A DNA stretch of 64,000 bases from Thermosyntropha lipolytica DSM 11003 (GTDB lineage Bacteria > Bacillota > Syntrophomonadia > Syntrophomonadales > Syntrophomonadaceae), in NCBI RefSeq assembly GCF_900129805.1, contig NZ_FQWY01000006.1, forward strand, positions 33,178-97,177, read 5' to 3'. Positions 57,910-64,000 of this stretch are shown one piece after another. A model generated the notes under the pieces. That model ran no database searches and had not been told where the DNA came from. It saw nothing but the letters and a program-made list of their open reading frames with translations. Numbering within the stretch: position 1 is the stretch's first letter; every line of letters begins with the position of its first letter. The position numbers and the translations under genes were made by a program.

Positions 57910-59001
57910 TTAATTCTTTACATAGTAATTGCCTGGCATAGCCTTTATTAAACCTTTAAGTTCCATCTGCAACAAAACCTGGCTCAGCTTCCCTATATCC
58001 ATCCCGCTTACAGCCAGCAACTCATCTATATGACATGGTTCATATCCCATACATTGTATTATCAAACTCTCTTCACTGTCTAGTAGTAAAAAATCATCTT
58101 TTTTTAAACTGGCAGCTGCTTTTACATTATAAATGCCAGAGTATTCTTCTAAAATATCTTCCACACAAGTAGTTATTTTCGCTCCCTGTTTTATAAGATT
58201 ATTACAACCTTCACTAGTACTGGCATTTACAGGTCCAGGAACGGCAAACACATCTCTTCCCTGTTCGAGGGCAAAATCAGCAGTAATAAGAGCCCCACTT
58301 TTAGCTCCTGCTTCTACTACTAAAACCCCATAACTCAAACCAGAAATAATCCGGTTACGCCTTGGAAAATTGCCGGGCTCTGGCGGTGTACGCAAGGGGA
58401 ACTCACTTATTACCACTCCCTGTTGTATTATTCTCTGGAAAATTTCTTCATTTTCCCGGGGATAAATTACATCTATCCCACTTCCTAAAACAGCAACGGT
58501 TTCCCCGGTTTCCTCCAAAGCTCCTCTATGAGCTTCAGTATCAATACCCCTGGCCATTCCGCTTACCACTACAACTCCCTGGCGGCTTAATTCCCTGGCC
58601 CAGCTGCGGGCTATTTTTTTTCCATACGGTGTAGCCTTTCTCGCTCCGACTATAGCTAAAGCAAATTTGGTTAATAATTTAACCTGTCCCTTATAATACA
58701 ACAGATAAGGCGGATTAGGTATATTACGCAACAGGAAAGGATAATCCTCTTCTTCTACTGTTAATATATTTATACCTTGGGCATTAAGATATGCAAAATA
58801 GCGCAGAGGATCTTTTTCTTTTATCATCATAATTTCATCTACAACTTCCCGGGATAAAAAAGAACCGGCAACCATTTTATAATCAGCATCCCAGAAAGCT
58901 TTAAAACTGCCAAATTCCTTCTTTATCTTCCATAATGAAGCATGTCCTAATCCTTTTACCGTATGCAGACTGCACAAAATAGCTTTTTCCAGCTTTTCCA
59001 T
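57910..59001 (-). CDS. dprA: DNA-processing protein DprA
   Basis: Loads RecA on incoming single-stranded DNA during natural transformation. 363 aa: N-terminal SAM-like region, a central Rossmann-like DprA domain (about 75-285) with GARKATPYGKK, SGMARGIDTEAHRGAL and GSGIDVIYPREN, and a C-terminal winged-helix-like domain (about 300-363). ATG with GGGGTAGG upstream. It is very widespread and does not by itself show competence. Confidence 0.95.
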   Translation of the reverse strand: MEKLEKAILCSLHTVKGLGHASLWKIKKEFGSFKAFWDADYKMVAGSFLSREVVDEIMMIKEKDPLRYFAYLNAQGINILTVEEEDYPFLLRNIPNPPYLLYYKGQVKLLTKFALAIVGARKATPYGKKIARSWARELSRQGVVVVSGMARGIDTEAHRGALEETGETVAVLGSGIDVIYPRENEEIFQRIIQQGVVISEFPLRTPPEPGNFPRRNRIISGLSYGVLVVEAGAKSGALITADFALEQGRDVFAVPGPVNASTSEGCNNLIKQGAKITTCVEDILEEYSGIYNVKAAASLKKDDFLLLDSEESLIIQCMGYEPCHIDELLAVSGMDIGKLSQVLLQMELKGLIKAMPGNYYVKN

Positions 59002-59149
59002 ATTCCTACCCCATCTATTTTTATAATTTTAAAAATATTTCTATTCATGGACTTTATTTCCTGCCTTTTATGGCACAAATTACTCTACTTAAATCACATA
59101 AGAAGGGCAAAATATTAATACTTAAATTTATCAGAAAGGAGGAATAATC

Positions 59150-59335
59150 TTGCTCCTAGATTTTATGGATTATAAAAACTCTCTGGCTAAAAAACTCCTG
59201 CGCCAGGATAAGGTTGATCCCGGAAGTTTCAGCTTTTTAGAATCAGGCTGGTGGGCACTGCACGCTGCAGCTATTACCGGCGTTTTTATCCTCGGACATG
59301 AAATGGGAAAAAAAGGCAACAAATATCGACGCTAA
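59150..59335 (+). CDS. Small predicted membrane protein, unknown function
   Basis: A 61-aa plus-strand ORF starting at TTG with a strong AAAGGAGG 9 bases upstream. A charged N-terminus (DYKNSLAKKLLRQDK) is followed by one hydrophobic segment at about 33-52 (GWWALHAAAITGVFILGHEM) and a basic end (GKKGNKYRR). I do not recognise a family. It and the next ORF form the only complete plus-strand genes of the window, divergent from dprA. Confidence 0.6.
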   Translation: MLLDFMDYKNSLAKKLLRQDKVDPGSFSFLESGWWALHAAAITGVFILGHEMGKKGNKYRR

Positions 59336-59355
59336 GATTTAATCTAAGATTTAAT
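59332..59355. repeat. Perfect tandem 12-bp duplication
   Basis: CTAAGATTTAAT occurs twice head to tail (59332-59343 and 59344-59355). The first copy holds the stop codon of the 61-aa gene and the second precedes the Shine-Dalgarno of the 54-aa gene. Confidence 0.9.
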
Positions 59356-59368
59356 GAGGAAGGGACTT

Positions 59369-59533
59369 ATGGATAGCAACAATTATCCTGATTACAGCTT
59401 AAAACCGAAAAAAATAGTTTTAAGCGGTGAAGATTTAAGAGATGAATATGTTTTTGAAGAAATGTGGTTATGGGGCGATGACAAAGAAAGGGATTTAGTA
59501 AACCTTATCGAACAAAACCGCTTGCCAGGATAA
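59369..59533 (+). CDS. Small acidic protein, unknown function
   Basis: A 54-aa plus-strand ORF (MDSNNYPDYSLKPKK...EQNRLPG) with ATG preceded by GAGGAAGGG. It is soluble and acidic in its second half (EEMWLWGDDKERD), with no signal or membrane segment. It lies 33 bases after the 61-aa gene and ends at a shared terminator, so the two are probably one transcript. No family is recognised. Confidence 0.55.
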   Translation: MDSNNYPDYSLKPKKIVLSGEDLRDEYVFEEMWLWGDDKERDLVNLIEQNRLPG

Positions 59534-59540
59534 AAACCTG

Positions 59541-59566
59541 CCATAGGCGAAACCGCTCGCCTATGG
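59541..59566. terminator. Bidirectional terminator between converging genes
   Basis: CCATAGGCGA (59541-59550) and TCGCCTATGG (59557-59566) form a 10-bp stem. On the plus strand TATTTCTTTT follows; on the minus strand CAGGTTTTTATCC follows. It serves both the small plus-strand genes and the minus-strand methyltransferase, whose stop codon lies inside it. Confidence 0.85.
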
Positions 59567-60910
59567 TATTTCTTTTATAACGGTTATACTATCACCAAAA
59601 ATATCATAAACCCTTATCGCGATTCTATTCGCAGCCAAAGGCACTTCTATATCACATGCCAGGCTTATATTATCATCAAAAATTGGTTTCTCACGATATA
59701 TCTGGTAGCAAGAAGTAAAAAGTTTTCCATCATAGCAAGGATCTATTTCCCAGAAATATATTAAGGTGCTAAAAGAGATGCCTTTAGGTACTTTACCCCT
59801 ATTATCAGAAGAAGGCAAATAGTCTACAATTTCAACTTTTACCTTTAGCCTATCACTGTTCCTTTCTAAAATCATCGGTTTCTTTACCAGGAGAATATTA
59901 TCTTTTTTATCCTCCCTTCCTTCACTTAATTCCTGTACTTTAAAAGGGGCAAATCTTCCCTTAATCATCCTGTACATAGAAGTTTGCACCGCTATGCTGC
60001 TGGCATCGCATCCTATCCATCTTCTTCCCAAATCTTCACAAGCGTGTAAGGTACTTCCCGCCCCTGCATAAAAATCTCCCACCAGGCTATCCGGTAGAGA
60101 AGCTGCTTTAACCAATCTTTTTATTAACTCAACCGGCTTCTGGGTAGGAAACTTCAAATTTTCCCGCGCTGTAGGGCTTAAAATCTTGTTAATATCCGTC
60201 CACCAATCCTGCATCATAGCTCCCTTTTCATTAAGCCGGTACTTATCTCCTTTTACCCTAGTCAAACCTCTTTGTAAAGTTTTATCAGTGTAAGCGCGGT
60301 ATTGAGGATTAAAAATATAGTCTCTGCCTTTGGCATACCACAAAATAGTATCATGTTTACGGTGAAAATATCTTTTAGTTCCACTTCCTCCTCCATAACA
60401 CCAGATTATTTCATTCACAAAATTCTTCGGCCCAAAAACTTCATCCATAATAACCCGTATGTAATGATGGGCATGCCAATCCAAATGAACAAATATACTT
60501 CCCTGGTCCGATAAAAGCTCTCTCATTAAAACTAAAGCGGTATACATATGCTGAAGATAATTATTTATATTTTGACCCCACATATCTTTAAAAACCTGCC
60601 GGGACAAAAAAAATTTTTTTCCCTGATCTCGCATTTCCACCCTGGAATAATAATTACTTTCACTCCAGTAAGGCGGATCTATATAGATGAAATCTAATTT
60701 TCCATGATAACCTTTTTGCAATAATTTTTGCACAACCTTTATATTATCACCCTGTATAAGAATATTTAATCTATCCGTACCATAGTTTAAATCCCTTATA
60801 CCATGAGGGTACACATACTCTAAATCAACCAGATCAGCCTTCAGGCTCTCTCCCCTATCCGGTTTTCTTTTACCTTCCCAGATCAGCTTTACCTTATTAA
60901 TATCATTCAC
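59561..60910 (-). CDS. Orphan beta-class DNA methyltransferase (N4-cytosine/N6-adenine)
   Basis: 449 aa. The catalytic DPPY (78-81, in FIYIDPPYWSE) precedes the AdoMet-binding FYAGAGST (280-287), the order of beta-class enzymes such as type III Mod subunits. Between them lies the probable target-recognition region (about 160-260); KFPTQKPVELI at about 253-263 supports the family. The C-terminal 130 residues are unassigned. GTG start with AGGAGG 14 bases upstream, a long spacing. No restriction endonuclease gene is next to it, so it is probably an orphan modification enzyme. The target sequence cannot be predicted. Confidence 0.88.
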   Translation of the reverse strand: MNDINKVKLIWEGKRKPDRGESLKADLVDLEYVYPHGIRDLNYGTDRLNILIQGDNIKVVQKLLQKGYHGKLDFIYIDPPYWSESNYYSRVEMRDQGKKFFLSRQVFKDMWGQNINNYLQHMYTALVLMRELLSDQGSIFVHLDWHAHHYIRVIMDEVFGPKNFVNEIIWCYGGGSGTKRYFHRKHDTILWYAKGRDYIFNPQYRAYTDKTLQRGLTRVKGDKYRLNEKGAMMQDWWTDINKILSPTARENLKFPTQKPVELIKRLVKAASLPDSLVGDFYAGAGSTLHACEDLGRRWIGCDASSIAVQTSMYRMIKGRFAPFKVQELSEGREDKKDNILLVKKPMILERNSDRLKVKVEIVDYLPSSDNRGKVPKGISFSTLIYFWEIDPCYDGKLFTSCYQIYREKPIFDDNISLACDIEVPLAANRIAIRVYDIFGDSITVIKEIP

Positions 60911-60983
60911 CGATCTATTTCTAACCTCCTATTTCTTTACTAATATAATACATTATTTAGCTCCCCCTAGCTTAAATAAAAAA

Positions 60984-61023
60984 TTAACCGCCAGCCTCTT
61001 ATTTCCTTCCGGCTGACGGTTAA
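60984..61023 (-). terminator. Terminator of the sigG transcript
   Basis: On the minus strand TTAACCGTCAGCC pairs with GGCTGGCGGTTAA (one wobble) across a 14-base loop, followed by TTTTTTATTT. It lies four bases after the 45-aa ORF that follows sigG. Confidence 0.9.
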
Positions 61024-61026
61024 AAA

Positions 61027-61164
61027 TCACCTGGCAACTATATCCATCCTTACTAAATTATCAGGAGTAAATGCTTTTTCTATGCTAAAAATATCGGCAG
61101 TCAACGGAATAAGTAAGGCCAAAATAACCGCCATCAATATAATTACTATTAAGTTTTTGTACAT
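61027..61164 (-). CDS. Small single-pass membrane peptide downstream of sigG
   Basis: A 45-aa ORF, MYKNLIVIILMAVILALLIP..., with a strong Shine-Dalgarno (AAAGGGGGAT, 7 bases from the ATG). Residues 4-22 are a hydrophobic helix and 23-45 a short polar tail. It lies 33 bases after sigG and ends at a strong terminator, so it should be co-transcribed with sigG and made in the forespore. It has no zinc-binding cysteines, so it is not a CsfB/Gin-type anti-sigma factor. The function is unknown. Confidence 0.65.
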   Translation of the reverse strand: MYKNLIVIILMAVILALLIPLTADIFSIEKAFTPDNLVRMDIVAR

Positions 61165-61197
61165 CTTCAAATCCCCCTTTGCTAAGTAAAATAAAAT

Positions 61198-61968
61198 TCA
61201 CATATTCTTTCTAAGCTGTTTTAAAGCGGCTTTTTCCAACCTGGAAACCTGAGCTTGAGATATACCTATTTCTTCTGCTACTTCCATTTGGGTTTTGCCA
61301 GCAAAAAACCTTAATGCGATTATATGCCTTTCCCTTTCATTAAGTTTTTTCATGGCTTCTTTTATGGCTATTTCTTCCAGCCAGATATCATCAGTATTTT
61401 TATCATCACTGATTTGATCCATAACTAATATAGGATCTCCTCCATCGTTATAAATAGGTTCAAATAAGGACACCGGCTCTTGAATAGCATCCAGGGCAAA
61501 AACTATTTCTTCTCTGGGAATTTGCAGTTCTTCTGCTATTTGCGCAATAGTAGGTTCAGAAGCATTATCACCAATCAGTTTTTCCCTTACCTGCAAAGCC
61601 TTATAAGCTATATCTCTTAGCGACCTGGAAACCCTTACCGCATTATTATCCCTTAAATATCGCCTGATTTCTCCGATTATCATAGGTACGGCATAAGTGG
61701 AAAATCTTACATTTTGCTCTAAATCAAAATTATCTATCGCTTTTATCAGTCCTATACAACCTACTTGAAAAAGATCATCCACATACTCTCCACGATGGCT
61801 GAACCTTTGAATAACACTTAAAACTAATCTTAAATTTCCCTGAATAAGTTTATCTCTAGCTTCTTTATCTCCTTCTTGCATAGCTTTGAAGAGGCTTTTC
61901 ATTTCTTCATTCTTTAAAACCGGCAACTTCGATGTATTGACCCCACAGATTTCAACCTTGTTCAGCAA
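61198..61968 (-). CDS. sigG: Sporulation sigma factor SigG (late forespore)
   Basis: Directs late forespore transcription. 256 aa. The N-terminal MLNKVEICGVNTSKLPVL is the conserved sigma-G leader; region 2 has FQVGCIGLIKAIDNFD and VRFSTYAVPMIIGEIRRYLRD, region 4 has GKTQMEVAEEIGISQAQVSRLEK. TTG start with GGGGTGG upstream. It follows sigE after a terminator and a predicted forespore-type promoter. Confidence 0.97.
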   Translation of the reverse strand: MLNKVEICGVNTSKLPVLKNEEMKSLFKAMQEGDKEARDKLIQGNLRLVLSVIQRFSHRGEYVDDLFQVGCIGLIKAIDNFDLEQNVRFSTYAVPMIIGEIRRYLRDNNAVRVSRSLRDIAYKALQVREKLIGDNASEPTIAQIAEELQIPREEIVFALDAIQEPVSLFEPIYNDGGDPILVMDQISDDKNTDDIWLEEIAIKEAMKKLNERERHIIALRFFAGKTQMEVAEEIGISQAQVSRLEKAALKQLRKNM

Positions 61969-62003
61969 TATTCCACCCCTTCATCTTTATTCACTTTTTT
62001 AAA

Positions 62004-62031
62004 TTATTCTCCAAGAGGAGTAACATTATTC
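62004..62031 (-). promoter_or_regulatory. Candidate sigma-F/sigma-G promoter of sigG
   Basis: On the minus strand GAATA (62027-62031), a 14-base spacer, then GGAGAATAA (62004-62012). This resembles the forespore consensus GHATR and GGHRAMNTR with one -10 mismatch. It lies between the sigE terminator and sigG. Confidence 0.45.
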
Positions 62032-62040
62032 TGATAAATA

Positions 62041-62070
62041 AAAAACCCAGATGCTAAAACATCTGAGTTT
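62041..62070 (-). terminator. Terminator between sigE and sigG
   Basis: On the minus strand AACTCAGATG pairs with CATCTGGGTT, followed by TTTTATTTAT. It uncouples sigG from the sigE transcript. Confidence 0.85.
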
Positions 62071-62080
62071 AATAAATTAC

Positions 62081-62803
62081 TTAAATTTCCATTTTGCGCA
62101 TCTCTTTGCGCAAACGTTTCAGTATACGCTTTTCTAATCTGGAAATATAAGATTGGGAAATCCCTAATATATCTGCTACTTCTTTCTGCGTTTTTTCTTC
62201 ACTGCCATCAAGTCCAAAACGAAGCACAATAATAGTTTGTTCTCGGGGGCTTAATTTTTTTACTGCCTGCCACAAAATATTTTTTTCTATTTCCCCTTCT
62301 AGTCGTTTATATATCATATCACTTTCCGTCCCCAACACATCGGAAAGCAAAAGCTCATTTCCATCCCAGTCAGTATTTAAAGGCTCATCCAGTGATACCT
62401 CTCCTTTGTTCTTATTCCGGCGCAGATACATTAATATTTCATTCTCTATACAACGCGAAGCATAAGTTGCCAATTTTATGTTTTTCTTAGGTTCAAAAGT
62501 ACTTACTGCTTTCATAAGTCCAATAGTACCAATAGATATAAGGTCTTCTATCCCTACCCCTGTATTCTCAAATTTTTTGGCAATATAAACTACCAGACGA
62601 AGATTATGTTCAATTAGAATAGATCTTGCTTTAATATCGCCTGCTTCCAGCCTTTTTATAACCATATTTTCTTCTTCTTCACTTAAGGGTGGTGGTAATA
62701 TTTCACTAGAACCAATATAGTGTATACTCTGCATTATTTTGCGTCGCAAATAAAGCTTTAAAAGATAAGCTCTCCATTTACGCAGGAAAAAGAAAATATG
62801 CAT
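62081..62803 (-). CDS. sigE: Sporulation sigma factor SigE precursor (mother cell)
   Basis: Early mother-cell sigma factor, made as pro-sigma-E. 240 aa. The first 27 or so residues are a basic, hydrophobic pro-sequence ([19 protein letters not shown]), followed by [14 protein letters not shown], the conserved processing region cut by SpoIIGA. Region 2 ([17 protein letters not shown]) and region 4 ([22 protein letters not shown]) are complete. It lies 14 bases after spoIIGA, the spoIIG operon. Confidence 0.97.
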   Translation of the reverse strand: MHIFFFLRKWRAYLLKLYLRRKIMQSIHYIGSSEILPPPLSEEEENMVIKRLEAGDIKARSILIEHNLRLVVYIAKKFENTGVGIEDLISIGTIGLMKAVSTFEPKKNIKLATYASRCIENEILMYLRRNKNKGEVSLDEPLNTDWDGNELLLSDVLGTESDMIYKRLEGEIEKNILWQAVKKLSPREQTIIVLRFGLDGSEEKTQKEVADILGISQSYISRLEKRILKRLRKEMRKMEI

Positions 62804-62817
62804 AAAATACCTCCTTT

Positions 62818-63693
62818 TTATGCTGCCCGCAGTATTTCTGCAGGGATAAGCATTTTATAATCACCCTCTAAATGCAAACTATCTTTATAAATCGCTAGCA
62901 CAGCATCTTTATAAACCAGAAAATCATCCCCGGTATCTATAATTACCTCATCTGCTCTTATTCCCACCAGTATACCTTTTTTCTTACCAATAGATGTAAA
63001 AGGAATTAAACGCAGGCGATAGGCCATACTTGATGCGGCAAGCCTGGTAAACATTAGATTGTCATCACTACTTTCCTCCATAATACGGCAAAAATCTTCA
63101 GGCAAATAATTTTTCAAAAAATTATACTCTACTACCAGAACAGGTTTATCGGTTAAAGGATCACGCAAATTATTGCCCGTATCTAAAAACCCTTTTCCCG
63201 AGCAATAATCATCCCCCAATTTAATCTTTACTGGAAAGCTTAACAAATCAGGAATAATTTTTTTGCTCAAATAAATACTTCCATACCTTCCTATTAATAC
63301 AATGCAAAATATGCCGCTTAATAAATATAAATAAGAAAAAGAGTTAATATAAGCATGGCTAACTCCCAGATAGTAAAAAGCCACCGTAGCTCCTGCCGCT
63401 GCAAAGCTTATACCATAAAAACATAAAAATACCCTCTTAAATTCCGCTAAGCCCCGGGGAGCTAAACCAATAACCAGCAATAAAGCAGAAACAAGTATTT
63501 TCACAGGAATACTATAAAAAAATGATAAAGAAGGGTACAAATAGCCTACAGAATAAAGGCCACCTATAAAGGAACTTACAGAAATCCTCTTATAATTCAG
63601 CTCCAAACGCGTCAATTTAGCTGTGCCCCAGAGCAGAAAAAAATCCATTATAAAATTAATTAAAAAAGTCATGTCTAGATAAATATAACCCAT
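62818..63693 (-). CDS. spoIIGA: Pro-sigma-E processing peptidase SpoIIGA
   Basis: Membrane aspartic protease that activates pro-sigma-E at the septum. 291 aa: five hydrophobic segments in the first 140 residues and a C-terminal protease domain with the catalytic FLDTGN (D171). ATG with AAGGTGAT upstream. It forms an operon with sigE; its promoter region holds an extended -10 and a palindrome. Confidence 0.95.
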   Translation of the reverse strand: MGYIYLDMTFLINFIMDFFLLWGTAKLTRLELNYKRISVSSFIGGLYSVGYLYPSLSFFYSIPVKILVSALLLVIGLAPRGLAEFKRVFLCFYGISFAAAGATVAFYYLGVSHAYINSFSYLYLLSGIFCIVLIGRYGSIYLSKKIIPDLLSFPVKIKLGDDYCSGKGFLDTGNNLRDPLTDKPVLVVEYNFLKNYLPEDFCRIMEESSDDNLMFTRLAASSMAYRLRLIPFTSIGKKKGILVGIRADEVIIDTGDDFLVYKDAVLAIYKDSLHLEGDYKMLIPAEILRAA

Positions 63694-63760
63694 CTTAATA
63701 TATCACCTTAGAACTTAGACCTTTAAACAGCACTACTTAATCATTATGTTTACATTACCC

Positions 63761-63776
63761 TTGGTATTCATACCAA
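63761..63776. promoter_or_regulatory. 16-bp palindrome at the spoIIGA promoter
   Basis: TTGGTAT-TC-ATACCAA on the plus strand (7-bp perfect arms). It directly abuts the predicted -10 TATAAT of the minus-strand spoIIGA promoter (63777-63782) and would cover its start point. It may be an operator. Confidence 0.55.
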
Positions 63777-63785
63777 ATTATACCA
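63777..63785 (-). promoter_or_regulatory. Extended -10 of the spoIIGA-sigE promoter
   Basis: On the minus strand TGGTATAAT, a TGnTATAAT extended -10. No good -35 is seen at normal spacing, as in activator-dependent promoters; spoIIG of Bacillus is driven by sigma-A with Spo0A-P. A partial Spo0A-like box TGACGCA lies at 63792-63798. Confidence 0.5.
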
Positions 63786-63867
63786 TATGCATGACGCATA
63801 ATTTGTTGTATTAACAGAAATAAAAGGTTCTATAATAAATGTTGGGGTAGGAGAAGGAAAATAAAAA

Positions 63868-63936
63868 GCATTGGGTCGAATACCTGTTAATAAAAACAAC
63901 CAAAACCACTCATAAAGGAGGTATTCTTCCCAATGC
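63868..63936 (+). repeat. Inverted repeat sequestering the start of the right-edge ORF
   Basis: Arm 63868-63885 (GCATTGGGTCGAATACCT) and arm 63919-63936 (AGGTATTCTTCCCAATGC) are 18 bases long with 16 of 18 pairs, around a 33-base loop. The second arm holds the ATG (63933) and overlaps the AAAGGAGGT Shine-Dalgarno. Confidence 0.8.
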
Positions 63937-64000
63937 AATTTCAGTTTAACAAAAATTTGCTTTTTTTAAAAGATGTAAACATCGATGATGTCAAGCAGTA
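63933..64000 (+). CDS. Partial ORF, possible transposase
   Basis: The ATG at 63933 with AAAGGAGG (63914-63921) upstream opens a frame (MQFQFNKNLLFLKDVN...) that continues past the window end; 22 residues are visible. They are too few to name a family. The leader hairpin that hides the ribosome-binding site is a common feature of transposase genes, which is the main reason for the suggestion. It points away from spoIIGA. Confidence 0.45.
   Translation, partial: MQFQFNKNLLFLKDVNIDDVKQ

Larger units (their letters stand above)
63826..64000 (+). mobile_element. Possible left end of an insertion sequence (incomplete)
   Basis: From GGTTCTATAATAAATG (63826) to the window edge the sequence looks like an IS end followed by a transposase start: a leader with a long inverted repeat, then an ORF. 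The right end and target-site duplication lie outside the window, so the identity is tentative; an ISL3-like element is one possibility. Confidence 0.35.

Noticed and set aside
59041..59110. Inverted repeat TGCC-N6-GGCA upstream of dprA as an operator
   Set aside because: The arms are only four bases and AT-rich surroundings make this likely by chance.
61090..61105. Sigma-D-like -10 (GCCGATAT) inside the 45-aa gene
   Set aside because: No TAAA -35 lies 15 bases upstream, it is inside a coding sequence, and it would not drive a late flagellar gene.

Overview
The window comes from a low-to-mid GC, endospore-forming, motile, Gram-positive anaerobe of the Clostridia. The main evidence is the adjacent spoIIGA-sigE-sigG sporulation genes, PolC, CodY, HslUV (ClpYQ), YlxR/YlxQ in the nusA-infB operon, the MEP isoprenoid pathway, and a single long fla/che operon with FliY, FlbD, CheC and CheD. 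The gene order and protein style would fit the Syntrophomonadaceae or a related lineage, but no marker here fixes the genus.

Almost every gene is on the minus strand, so the biological reading direction is from high to low coordinates. In that order: a partial plus-strand, probably mobile-element ORF sits at the right edge (63.8-64.0 kb). Next is the sporulation block spoIIGA-sigE-sigG plus a 45-aa membrane peptide (63.7-61.0 kb). An orphan beta-class DNA methyltransferase follows (60.9-59.6 kb), then two tiny plus-strand genes (59.15-59.53 kb). The block dprA-topA-trmFO-xerC-hslV-hslU-codY runs from 59.0 to 50.75 kb and ends in a terminator. A roughly 31-kb flagellar/chemotaxis cluster follows (50.6-19.8 kb): flgBC-fliEFGHIJ-motE-like-fliK-flgD-orf-flgE-flbD-fliL-fliM-fliY-cheY-fliOPQR-flhBAFG-pilZ-cheBAWCD-sigD-fapA-orf-swrB-like. 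Then come rpsB-tsf-pyrH-frr-uppS-cdsA-permease-dxr-rseP-ispG-proS-mgtC-polC (19.5-4.6 kb), and finally rimP-nusA-ylxR-ylxQ-infB, with infB cut by the left edge.

The genes form coherent units. The flagellar cluster encodes the basal body (FlgBC, FliEFG), export apparatus (FlhAB, FliOPQR, FliHIJ), hook (FlgDE, FliK), switch (FliM, FliY, CheY), number/placement factors (FlhFG), a PilZ protein, most of the chemotaxis pathway and the late sigma factor SigD. The translation and envelope block couples S2, EF-Ts, UMP kinase and ribosome recycling factor to undecaprenyl-PP synthase, CdsA and the MEP enzymes Dxr and IspG. The sporulation block holds the pro-sigma-E processing protease, sigma-E and sigma-G.

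The most unusual observations are these. PolC has no embedded DnaQ-like exonuclease although its PHP, zinc and polymerase motifs are intact. fliF is split by an apparent one-base deletion just before its FliG-binding tail. A SwrB/DUF6115-like membrane protein carries an IF2_N-like domain. Several short genes lie in a plus-strand island and after sigG. Stable hairpins without U-tracts bracket flgE. A 16-bp palindrome overlaps the predicted spoIIGA transcription start. The start codon and Shine-Dalgarno of the right-edge ORF lie in or beside one arm of a long inverted repeat. No tRNA, rRNA or CRISPR array was seen, and no gene-free stretch exceeds 300 bases.
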